DNA of 35,528 bases from JANRKN01 sp033763435. GTDB lineage: Bacteria; Planctomycetota; Phycisphaerae; Phycisphaerales; UBA1924. Location: positions 1 to 35,528 of the forward strand of contig JANRKN010000146.1 in the NCBI GenBank assembly GCA_033763435.1, written 5' to 3'. Numbering within the stretch: the first letter of the stretch is position 1; each line of letters begins with the position of its first letter. This document shows, in pieces, positions 24,085-31,489 of the stretch. A program made the translations under genes and the position numbers. The notes below the pieces were generated by a model. It saw nothing but the letters and a program-made list of their open reading frames with translations, ran no database searches and was not told the DNA's origin.

Positions 24085-24119
24085 CCCCACCGGCCCCCAC
24101 CGTCCCCCCCCCTCCCCCC
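24085..24119 (-). other. G-quadruplex motif upstream of the redoxin gene
   Basis: On the minus (coding) strand the sequence reads G6-A-G9-ACGGT-G5-CCGGT-G4, four G-runs with loops of 1, 5 and 5 nt. It lies 127-161 nt upstream of ATG 23958 in the 284-bp space before the redoxin gene. It meets the usual G3+N1-7 rule with runs well over the minimum. Folding and any regulatory role are inferred. Confidence 0.65.
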
Positions 24120-24242
24120 AGGGCCCAACGCCAACACCCCGGCGGCACTGCGTCGGAGCTCCTCTTTCAGACGCCCCGCCTCCACCCGAGGTTCAACACC
24201 GGCCCATCCGCCCCGCCGGGCGAATGGTAAGACTCTCGACCA

Positions 24243-25217
24243 TCAAGGCTTGGACGCGGGCTTCGAATCTTTGTCCTCCACCGATTCCCGCGCCGCCAGC
24301 GACACCGAACGATACTCCGGCCGGGGTGAACCTTTGCGAAAAATCCCCAAGGTGCCTTTGATCGGAGCTTCCGACTTCACTTTCAGTTCGAGCCGGCCGC
24401 GGGGGGAGATTCCGCGTTCAAACAGGTTCTCAAACTCCACACCGCCCTCTGCGGGCGGACGGTCGGGCACAAACTCGAGCTTCTCCACAGGCCCCCCCAC
24501 CTCGATCACCACCGTTTGGGGCTTGGTCCACACCATCTCCACCTTCGACTCGCCCTCAACCACGGGTCCGACGCCCGCGGCATCCAGCCGCGTCGGGCGC
24601 GGCAAGGCGTCCAGCGCCCGCTGAACCGCCCGCCGCTCGGCATCGCTCGGCTCGGTCCCGATCCGCACGGGCTTGCTCGCAACCTGCTCCTCAGGGATGC
24701 AGATGTCCTTGCACACCAGCCAATCCAGCTTCGCACGGAGCATCGCTTCGCTGCCGGGCTTGGCACCTGCGGGCACGCTCAGGGGCGCCAGCAGCGTGAC
24801 CTCGCGCTCGTACACGTGATCGAGAATCTCCCCCGGCTGCGTGTAGCGCCTCGCGCCCGGCCAGACCCACGCGCCCACGGTCCAGCCCTCGGGCAGCGTC
24901 CACTCCACCTTCGGCGGGACGCCCGTGTCATTCAGCGCGTCGGCGTAGATGTGCCACTCGTCCTGAATCTGGAAACGCACGCCCAGCCAGATCACTTGGC
25001 CCGGCTGGGGCGCGTCGCTCAGGACCAGCTCCGCACGCACTTTGTTGGGTTCGACGTTGGCTTCGGCCCTGGCCTCAACCTCCGACGCGGGGGCCCGGCG
25101 CGATTCGGGGCTCGCGGCAGGCTGGGCCTCGCACGCGGGCAGCGCCACACTCAGGAACGCGACACACCACCACGCCCCACGACCGCTCCGGCCCGGAACC
25201 GATGCGAGTATGCTCAT
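24243..25217 (-). CDS. DsbD N-terminal-domain lipoprotein
   Basis: 324 residues with a signal peptide and lipobox LPAC (Cys29). The mature protein contains the DsbD alpha-domain pattern: WHIYADALNDTG (about 88-99), LPEGW, and LDWLVCKDICIPEE (about 164-177) with the cysteine pair Cys169/Cys173. In DsbD and ScsB this domain passes electrons from the membrane domain to periplasmic substrates, but here the membrane and thioredoxin domains are absent. The C-terminal 100 residues are less conserved. ATG 25217 has no close Shine-Dalgarno; TACCAT ends 5 nt upstream. A TTG at 25223 would add two residues. The start is 5 bp from the divergent rhodanese gene. Confidence 0.85.
   Translation of the reverse strand: MSILASVPGRSGRGAWWCVAFLSVALPACEAQPAASPESRRAPASEVEARAEANVEPNKVRAELVLSDAPQPGQVIWLGVRFQIQDEWHIYADALNDTGVPPKVEWTLPEGWTVGAWVWPGARRYTQPGEILDHVYEREVTLLAPLSVPAGAKPGSEAMLRAKLDWLVCKDICIPEEQVASKPVRIGTEPSDAERRAVQRALDALPRPTRLDAAGVGPVVEGESKVEMVWTKPQTVVIEVGGPVEKLEFVPDRPPAEGGVEFENLFERGISPRGRLELKVKSEAPIKGTLGIFRKGSPRPEYRSVSLAARESVEDKDSKPASKP
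25209..25214 (+). promoter_or_regulatory. TATGCT, 8 nt before rhodanese ATG
   Basis: Lies inside the first codons of the divergent DsbD-domain gene and ends 8 nt before ATG 25223. Confidence 0.45.
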
Positions 25218-25222
25218 GAACA

Positions 25223-25228
25223 ATGGTA
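25223..25228 (-). promoter_or_regulatory. TACCAT, 5 nt before DsbD-domain ATG
   Basis: Lies on top of the rhodanese ATG and ends 5 nt before the minus-strand ATG 25217, so the two promoters are interlocked. Confidence 0.45.
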
Positions 25229-25843
25229 CAACCCCTCCGCCGCGGTCCGCAGTCCGTTCTCTCTCGCTCGCTGGGCTCGTTCCTCGCCTCCCGGGCCCGT
25301 GCGCTCGTGCTCGTGGCGCTCGCGCTGGTGGGCATCGCCCCGCTCACGGGCTGCGGCATCAGCGACGATGACATCGTCTTTGTCTCGATCGACGAGGCCC
25401 GGCTGCTCCACCAAGATGCAACCAAGCCCGGCGCCAATCCCAGGCTCGCGGTGTTCATCGACCCGCGCTCGCGGGGCGAGTTCGAGGCCGGTCACATCGC
25501 CGGCGCCCGGCACATCATGATCTCGGAGATGCCCAAGGACGCGAGGCTGCGCACCGACCTGCGCGATGTCCGCAACATCATCGTCTACGGCAACGATCCC
25601 TCGAGCCCGGCCGCTCGGGGCATGACCAAGCGCATGCTCGAGATCGGGTACGACAACGTGTACATGCTGGGCGACGGGCTGAACGCCTGGATCGCCCAGG
25701 CACTGCCGACCGAGCAGGGTTCCGCGGGCGCCGGAGGGGCTGGGGGCGCGGCAAACAAGCCCAAGCCCGCGCCCGAGCCGCCCAACCGGCTGAACCTCCC
25801 GCCGCCCCCGCCGGGCAACGGGACGATCCGCACGCCGCGATAA
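25223..25843 (+). CDS. Rhodanese-fold lipoprotein lacking the active-site cysteine
   Basis: 206 residues. N-terminal signal and lipobox LTGC (Cys44). The rhodanese domain (about 52-160) keeps FIDPRSRGEFEAGHIAGA (about 78-95), but the catalytic loop, usually starting with Cys after a V-Y pair, reads VYGNDPSS (about 121-128), with Gly123 at the cysteine position. Sulfurtransferase activity is therefore unlikely and a binding or sensing role is more plausible. The C-terminal 40 residues are Gly/Ala- then Pro-rich. ATG 25223 has no Shine-Dalgarno; TATGCT ends 8 nt upstream. Confidence 0.85.
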   Translation: MVQPLRRGPQSVLSRSLGSFLASRARALVLVALALVGIAPLTGCGISDDDIVFVSIDEARLLHQDATKPGANPRLAVFIDPRSRGEFEAGHIAGARHIMISEMPKDARLRTDLRDVRNIIVYGNDPSSPAARGMTKRMLEIGYDNVYMLGDGLNAWIAQALPTEQGSAGAGGAGGAANKPKPAPEPPNRLNLPPPPPGNGTIRTPR

Positions 25844-25851
25844 CGCGCGGT

Positions 25852-26592
25852 TCAGCTCACGGGGCTGGGCAGATAGATGACCTGACCGTTCTGGGCGTCG
25901 CGCGTGCCGGAGACGCACTCGACGATCACTCGCGCGACGTCGGCGGGCTTGAGGGTCATGCGCTCGGGGAGCGTGTCGCGGTCGACGATCGCGCGGAGCA
26001 TGTCGGTCTCGACCGCGCCGGGCGCGACGGCAAAGCCGAAGGTCTTGTACAACCGGCCCTCGTTGGCCACGCTGCGGGCCATGAGGTTTACGCCAGCCTT
26101 GGCCGCGGCATAGGCAAAGAGCGTCGGGAACGGGTCGACTGTCGCGTACGAAGAGACGTTGACGACCACGTGCCGGGCGCCCGCACGAGGCGCCTGCGCT
26201 TTGAAGATGGGCCAGGCCCGCGCGATCATCGTCGCGGGTCCCACGGCATTGATGTCGAAGATCGCGCGGATCTTCTCGGGCGTCTTGCCCTCGATCGGCG
26301 CGGGCGGGGCATACCCCGCGTTGTTGATCAGCACGTCCAAGCGCCCGAACCGCTGCACCGTCGCGTCGACGATCCCCACCGCCTGCGCCTGATCGCCCAC
26401 GTCCGCGACGAGGCAGAACACCTCCGCGATCGGCAGGCCCGTCAGCAGGGCGGTCTCCTGAAGCTTGGCCAGCGTCCGACCCACGACGGTCAGCGCGTAG
26501 CCGCGCCCGGCGAGCTGGATCGCGATCTCCCGCCCGATCCCCGAGCCCGCCCCGGTGATGATGGCGACGGGCCTTGCATGCATGTTCGACAT
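25852..26592 (-). CDS. Short-chain dehydrogenase/reductase
   Basis: 246-residue classical SDR: cofactor loop TGAGSGIG (13-20), NNAG (90-93), catalytic Ser147/148 and YAAAK (Tyr161, Lys165), followed by the PGAVETDM segment. The residue after the second beta strand is Arg (VVGRT), suggesting NADP preference. The substrate is unknown; the sequence resembles 3-ketoacyl reductase-like SDRs. GGAGGT 10 nt upstream supports ATG 26592; the frame upstream is open but unsupported. It converges with the rhodanese gene across 8 bp and is divergent from the solute-binding protein. Confidence 0.92.
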   Translation of the reverse strand: MSNMHARPVAIITGAGSGIGREIAIQLAGRGYALTVVGRTLAKLQETALLTGLPIAEVFCLVADVGDQAQAVGIVDATVQRFGRLDVLINNAGYAPPAPIEGKTPEKIRAIFDINAVGPATMIARAWPIFKAQAPRAGARHVVVNVSSYATVDPFPTLFAYAAAKAGVNLMARSVANEGRLYKTFGFAVAPGAVETDMLRAIVDRDTLPERMTLKPADVARVIVECVSGTRDAQNGQVIYLPSPVS

Positions 26593-26716
26593 CGCTGACC
26601 GAACCTCCACGACCACCCGGACGGTTGCGTCAAAGGCCAATGCCGGAGCTTCCGGACGGGCACAGGATATCGACCGCCCGGGCCCGTTCCAAGCCGCCGG
26701 GGTAGGGCGGCGTCTC

Positions 26717-26722
26717 TACACT
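26717..26722 (+). promoter_or_regulatory. Possible -10 TACACT of the solute-binding protein gene
   Basis: TACACT matches the -10 consensus at four of six positions and lies about 100 nt before ATG 26820. No convincing -35 is visible. If used, it gives a C-rich leader of about 95 nt without a Shine-Dalgarno. Confidence 0.3.
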
Positions 26723-26819
26723 CCGCCTCGGGAAACTCAACCTCGGTGAACTCCGGCCCGGGCCGCACGCACCCCGCACACATCCCCCGTCACTCAGACC
26801 CGAAACACCCCCACTCATC

Positions 26820-28547
26820 ATGCTCTCACGCTTTCTCCTCATCGCGGCGTTCGTCATGATCCTGGGCGTGCCCTTCCTGCTCAGGCCCGCGCCCGAGCGT
26901 GCGGCCGAAGATCAGGCCGCCGCTCGCACGCTCATCATCGTCACGCCCCACGTCCCGCAGATCCGCGAGGAGTTCGGTCGCGCCTTCAGCGCCTGGCACA
27001 AGCGCGTCCACGGCAGCGCCGTGCGCGTCGACTGGCGCACCCCCGGCGGCACCAGCGAGATCCTTAAGCAGCTCAGCGCCCAGTACACCGCCGCGATCCG
27101 CAACGGGCTCATCGCGCCCGACGGCGCCGCGCCCGCCGGCACCGTGGGCCTCGACCTGATGTTCGGCGGCGGAACCTTCGACCACGGGCGCCTCAAGCAG
27201 GGCGTCACCGTCGAACTCTCCACGCCCCAGGGCGCGAAGAAAGTCACCGTGCCCATGTCCGTGCCCGCGGGCTTCACGGCCGAACAGCTCCAGGAGTGGT
27301 TCGGCGAGAACACCCTCGGCTCGGGGTTCCTCTATGACCCCGAGCAGTTCTGGATCGGCACCGCGCTCTCGGGCTTCGGGATCGTCTACAACCGCGACGT
27401 TTTCCGCGAGCTCGCGCTGCCCGAGCCCAAGGAGTTCGCCGACCTGTGCGACCCGCGCCTGCAGGGGTGGATCGCGCTCGCGGACCCGCGCCAGTCGGGC
27501 TCGGTGACGACGACGTTCGAAGCGATCCTGAACTTCTACGACTGGGACCGGGGCTGGCGAATCCTGCGGGAAATGGCCGCGAACACGCGGTACTTCACGA
27601 ACTCGGCGACCAAGCCCCCGATCGATGTCTCGCAGGCCGAGGCCGCGGCCGGGCTCGCGATTGACTTCTACGGGCGAGGCCAGGCGCAGTCGATCGTCCG
27701 GGCGGGCGAAGATCCCAAGGACTCGCGCGTCGGCTACGTCGACCCCAAGGGCTCAACGTACATCGACGCCGACCCCGCGAGCATCCTCCGGGGCGGGCCG
27801 AGCCCGGACCTCGCCAAGCGCTTCGTGGAGTTCTGCCTCACCGAAGAAGCGCAGGCGCTCTGGCAGTTCCGCTCGACGCGCGATCCGAATCGCGGCACGC
27901 CCGCGAAGACCGCCGACGGCATCGAGCTCGGGCCCAAGCTCTACGAACTTCGGCGCATGCCCGCCCGGCGCATGATGTACGAGAAGCACTGGGACCGGCT
28001 CATCGATCAGGTCCAGCCGTGGGAGCTCGCGGCCAAGGTCAAGGGCAAGGGTTGGCGCTCGGCGATCGGCCCCATGATGGGCTGCTTTGCGATCGACATC
28101 ATCGACGACCAGCGCGCCGCGTGGGCCGCGCTCAACCGCGCGCGCCGCGCGGCCAACTTCCCCGCCGAGGCCCTCGCGGAGATGGAAACCCTCTTCTACC
28201 GCTGGCCCTCGACCACCATCGAAAACCCGACGATCCATCCGCTCGTGAAGTCGCTCGCGAAGGAAACGCAGACGCTGCTGCGCGAACGCCCGCAGGCGCG
28301 GACGTACCCGGGCCTGGCCCAGCTCGCGGCCGATGCGAGCATCGCCGAGCCCATCCGCACGGAGCTCAAGAAGCTCGCCGACGCGCCCCGCACGTTTGAG
28401 TTCACTCCTGAAAACTATCAGGTCGTACGTGACTCTTGGCGCGACCCGGGCTTCATGGCCCGGGCCGAGATCGCGTACACCGAATTCTTCCGCGCGGGGT
28501 ACCGGCGGATCATCGAGCTCGAGCGGGCGTCAGCCTCCCGGCGCTGA
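26820..28547 (+). CDS. ABC-type solute-binding protein, ferric-iron (FbpA/AfuA)-like, with C-terminal extension
   Basis: 575 residues, far longer than the ~330 of ordinary FbpA-type proteins. An N-terminal hydrophobic segment (about 3-21) without a lipobox is an uncleaved anchor or signal peptide. Residues about 38-390 follow the type II binding-protein plan: LIIVTPHVPQI, the hinge GTALSGFGIVYNRDVF, WIALADPRQSGS, and DPASILRGGPSP-x3-AKRFVEF. About 180 extra residues follow, predicted helical and charged. No permease or ATPase gene adjoins it. ATG 26820 is preceded by a C-rich stretch without a Shine-Dalgarno or close -10; a possible -10 (TACACT) lies at 26717-26722. Iron as substrate is inferred from family resemblance. 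Confidence 0.82.
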   Translation: MLSRFLLIAAFVMILGVPFLLRPAPERAAEDQAAARTLIIVTPHVPQIREEFGRAFSAWHKRVHGSAVRVDWRTPGGTSEILKQLSAQYTAAIRNGLIAPDGAAPAGTVGLDLMFGGGTFDHGRLKQGVTVELSTPQGAKKVTVPMSVPAGFTAEQLQEWFGENTLGSGFLYDPEQFWIGTALSGFGIVYNRDVFRELALPEPKEFADLCDPRLQGWIALADPRQSGSVTTTFEAILNFYDWDRGWRILREMAANTRYFTNSATKPPIDVSQAEAAAGLAIDFYGRGQAQSIVRAGEDPKDSRVGYVDPKGSTYIDADPASILRGGPSPDLAKRFVEFCLTEEAQALWQFRSTRDPNRGTPAKTADGIELGPKLYELRRMPARRMMYEKHWDRLIDQVQPWELAAKVKGKGWRSAIGPMMGCFAIDIIDDQRAAWAALNRARRAANFPAEALAEMETLFYRWPSTTIENPTIHPLVKSLAKETQTLLRERPQARTYPGLAQLAADASIAEPIRTELKKLADAPRTFEFTPENYQVVRDSWRDPGFMARAEIAYTEFFRAGYRRIIELERASASRR

Positions 28548-28561
28548 GCGGGTCCGTTTCC

Positions 28562-29815
28562 TTATCTCAGATCTCGACTCACCTGAGCGATGATCGAGGC
28601 CGCACGCGTGAGTTCGCCGCGCGTCGTGAGGATGTCCGGGCAGAATCGCACCTGCCCGAGGCGCGCGTCGGCATTCAGGCCGCGGTGCTTGAGCCGTGCG
28701 ACGAACGCGCCGGTATCGCGCGTGGGGACGCGCAGGAACGCGCCGTGGCGCTCGTCACCGCCGACGAACGGGACGCCCGCGTCGCGCAGCGCCGCGCCGA
28801 AGAACGCGAGCTGACCGAGTGTGTACGCCCGGAGCCGTTCGACGCCGAGCGCAAGCGTCATTTGCAGGCCCGCCCGGCACTGATACGGGATCAGCACAGG
28901 CGGCGTGGATTCAAGCCACGCGTCGCCCCCCGCGGAGAGCTCGGGCGTGTCGGGCCGCTGATACCTGAACGTGTCGCGCTTGGCGAACCAGCCCGTGTCG
29001 AGCGTGCGCAGGCCCGAGCGCGCGACGCCCGACGGATCGAGGTGGCGCGGGTGGACCGCGAGGAAGCAGGCGCCCGTGCCGCCGCGGAGATACTTGTAGC
29101 TGCCGCCGATCGCAAAGTCGGCGCCGAGGGCCTCCATCGCGACGGGCATGACGCCCAGCGCGTGGTACGTGTCGAGCAGCACAACCGCGCCGTGGCGGTG
29201 TGCCTCGGCGATGATCTCCGCGAGCCCCTCCATCACGCGCCCGCTCGCGTAGAACACGCTGCTGACGACGACGAGGTCAGTGTCGGCGCTGATCTGCGCG
29301 AGCACGTCTGCGGGGTCAAAGCTGTCGCCCGCGCGGGGCTCGACGAAGTTCACCTCGGCCCGGCCCCGGAGCTGGTAGGTCTTCAGGATGAAATCGATCG
29401 AGTCGAACTCGCCGCGGGTGGCAACGACCGTCGGGCACGGCGCGGGCAGCGCGTTCAGCACCGCACGCAGGCCCTGGCCCGCGCTGGTCTTCGGCACAAC
29501 CGCGTCTGCGCGTGAGAGCCCCAGCAGCAGCGCCAGCCGCGCCCGCATGTGCGACTGTTCGCCGAGCCACGCCTCCCACGCACGGTCCATGTCCGAGTAC
29601 CAGAGGTCCAGCGCCTCGAGCACGTCGTCGCGCGTCTGGTCCAGAGGCCGGCCCAGGCTGTGGTTCGCGAGATAGATCTCCTCGCGCGCGAGCACCCGCG
29701 AGAACAGGGGCGCCACGTGCCGCACGAGCGCAGACTCTTCCAAAGGCCCGGCGCCCAGCGCCGACACCGCGCGAGAGATCGAGAGCGAGACCGGCGGCGT
29801 GTTCAGTTCGTGCAC
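28562..29815 (-). CDS. Kynureninase-like PLP enzyme (aminotransferase class V fold)
   Basis: 417 residues. Fold-type I PLP enzyme of the kynureninase group: IYLANHSLGRP (about 47-57, matching the N/H-SLG motif), the DTYHALG loop (about 215-221) and the PLP lysine in GGSYKYLRGGTG (Lys241), very close to the SYKYLNGGPG of kynureninases. Kynureninase cleaves kynurenine to anthranilate and alanine; no other kynurenine-pathway gene is adjacent, so the substrate is uncertain. The start GTG 29815 is chosen because the near-consensus -10 TATACT ends 7 nt upstream and the pyruvate kinase stop lies 24 bp away; the open frame upstream is antisense-like noise within that gene. Confidence 0.85.
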   Translation of the reverse strand: MHELNTPPVSLSISRAVSALGAGPLEESALVRHVAPLFSRVLAREEIYLANHSLGRPLDQTRDDVLEALDLWYSDMDRAWEAWLGEQSHMRARLALLLGLSRADAVVPKTSAGQGLRAVLNALPAPCPTVVATRGEFDSIDFILKTYQLRGRAEVNFVEPRAGDSFDPADVLAQISADTDLVVVSSVFYASGRVMEGLAEIIAEAHRHGAVVLLDTYHALGVMPVAMEALGADFAIGGSYKYLRGGTGACFLAVHPRHLDPSGVARSGLRTLDTGWFAKRDTFRYQRPDTPELSAGGDAWLESTPPVLIPYQCRAGLQMTLALGVERLRAYTLGQLAFFGAALRDAGVPFVGGDERHGAFLRVPTRDTGAFVARLKHRGLNADARLGQVRFCPDILTTRGELTRAASIIAQVSRDLR

Positions 29816-29822
29816 AAAGGCC

Positions 29823-29828
29823 AGTATA
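29823..29828 (-). promoter_or_regulatory. TATACT, 7 nt before kynureninase-like GTG
   Basis: Matches the -10 consensus at five of six positions, lies in the 23-bp gap after pyk, and ends 7 nt before GTG 29815. It decides the start of that gene. Confidence 0.55.
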
Positions 29829-29838
29829 CCTGCGGCGC

Positions 29839-31425
29839 TCAGGCCCCGTGCCCGCGGAAGCCGGCCGTCGGCTCGCCCACCCGGTGCAGCGCGATCGTGT
29901 TCGTGCTCTTGGCCTGCCCCAGCGGGCGACCGGCCAGCAGCACGATCACATCGCCCGGCTTGCACAGGCCCCGGTGAAGCACGAAGTCGTCCACGGCCTT
30001 GTTCCAGTCCGCCAGCGGCGTCTCGCTGTCGGGCGCGGGCATGTGGATCGGGAACACGCCCGCAAGCAGGTTCATCCGTCGGCACGCGCGCAGCGACGAC
30101 GAATACGCCAGGATCGGCACACGGAAGTTGTTCTGCGAGAGATAGCGCGCCGTCCCGCCCTGCTCGCTCCAGCAGGCGATCAGCCGCGCGCCCGTGTCGC
30201 GCGCGATGTGCCAGGCTCCGTGCGCGAGCGCCGCGGTCCCGTAGCGCGTCTCGATCAGCTTGTTGGGCGCGGACTCCATCGCGGGCAGTTCGGCGTTGCG
30301 CGCCTCGGCCGCGGCGATAATCCGCCTCATCGTGTCGACGACCACGAGTGGGAACTTGCCCGTCGCGGTCTCGGCGCTGAGCATCACGGCGTCCGCGCCG
30401 TCGAAAATCGCGTTCGCCACGTCCGACGCCTCCGCGCGCGTCGGTATTGGGCTCTCGATCATGCTCTCGAGCATCTGCGTCGCGACGATGCAGGGCTTCC
30501 CCCACTCGTGGCACGCCGCGATGATCCGCTTCTGCTCAACGGGCACGCGCGCGATGTCCATCTCCACGCCCAGGTCCCCGCGCGCGACCATGATGCCGTC
30601 GGAAGCCTCGACGATCGACTGGATGTTCTTGACCGCCTTGGGCGTCTCGATTTTCGCGATCACCGGCAGCGTTGCCGTCTCGTGCCGAAGATCCGACGCG
30701 CGGTCCGCCGGGCACATCCCCGCCAGGCGCTCCTTGAGCTGCATGACCTCGGATGCTTCGCGGACGAACGAGAGCGCCAGGAAGTCCATCGCGTTCTCGA
30801 CCGCCCACGCGACGCACTCCCAGTCGCGGTCGGTGATCGCGGGCGCGGAGAGCTCGCTCTCGGGCAGGTTGATGCCCTTGCTGCTCGTGACCAGCCCGCC
30901 GACCTTGACGACGCAGCGCAGTTCGCCGCGCTTTACGTCCGCCTCGGTCGCGAGCATGCGGATCGCGCCATCGTTGATCAGCACGCGCTGGCCGGGCTGC
31001 ACTTCGCCGATCATCTGCGGGTAGGTCGTGGGGAATCGCACAGTCTTTGTGCCGCCCTCGCCGGGCTCGACGACCGAGAGCGCAAGGTCGCGCTGGATGA
31101 TCACGGTGTCGCCCGGCTCAAGCACGACGCCCTTGCTCTCGCCGACGGGCGCGACCTTGCCCACGCGGATCTTGGGGCCCTGCAGGTCGCCCAGGCACGC
31201 GACGGGGCGGTTCATCTCGGCCGAGACCTGACGGACCACGTCCAGGCGCTTCTCGTGACCGGCAAAGTCACCGTGCGAGAAGTTGAAGCGAAAGACCCCG
31301 ACGCCCGCCTCGATCAGCCGGCGCACCATCTCGGGCGAGTCCGACGCGGGGCCGATCGTCGCGACGATCTTGGAGAGCGTGTGCTCGGGGGGTTGCTCGC
31401 GCATGGGGGTCGCCGCGGTGGTCAT
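29839..31425 (-). CDS. pyk: Pyruvate kinase
   Basis: Final glycolytic step, phosphoenolpyruvate plus ADP to pyruvate plus ATP. 528 residues with FRFNFSHG (45-52), DLQGPKIRVG, the catalytic lysine region KIETPKAV, MVARGDLGVE, and the signature MLESMI-x3-IPTRAEASDVANAI followed by DAVMLSAETATGKFP. The C-terminal allosteric domain is complete (about 390-515). ATG 31425 has no Shine-Dalgarno; TACGCT ends exactly 5 nt upstream. A Met at residue 8 is an alternative start. It lies between the histidine kinase and the kynureninase-like gene on the same strand. Confidence 0.97.
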   Translation of the reverse strand: MTTAATPMREQPPEHTLSKIVATIGPASDSPEMVRRLIEAGVGVFRFNFSHGDFAGHEKRLDVVRQVSAEMNRPVACLGDLQGPKIRVGKVAPVGESKGVVLEPGDTVIIQRDLALSVVEPGEGGTKTVRFPTTYPQMIGEVQPGQRVLINDGAIRMLATEADVKRGELRCVVKVGGLVTSSKGINLPESELSAPAITDRDWECVAWAVENAMDFLALSFVREASEVMQLKERLAGMCPADRASDLRHETATLPVIAKIETPKAVKNIQSIVEASDGIMVARGDLGVEMDIARVPVEQKRIIAACHEWGKPCIVATQMLESMIESPIPTRAEASDVANAIFDGADAVMLSAETATGKFPLVVVDTMRRIIAAAEARNAELPAMESAPNKLIETRYGTAALAHGAWHIARDTGARLIACWSEQGGTARYLSQNNFRVPILAYSSSLRACRRMNLLAGVFPIHMPAPDSETPLADWNKAVDDFVLHRGLCKPGDVIVLLAGRPLGQAKSTNTIALHRVGEPTAGFRGHGA

Positions 31426-31430
31426 GAAAG

Positions 31431-31436
31431 AGCGTA
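31431..31436 (-). promoter_or_regulatory. TACGCT, 5 nt before pyruvate kinase ATG
   Basis: Ends exactly 5 nt before ATG 31425 with no Shine-Dalgarno, in the 64-bp gap after the histidine kinase gene. Confidence 0.5.
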
Positions 31437-31489
31437 TCGGCCCGCGGGCGGGGGTGCGTCCACCTGAGGTAGCCCCGTTTGCGCGAAGA

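Noticed and set aside
26643..26656. CCGGAGCTTCCGG inverted repeat upstream of the SDR gene as an operator
   Set aside because: Five-bp arms of G and C in a GC-rich spacer are too common to support, and no regulator gene is adjacent.
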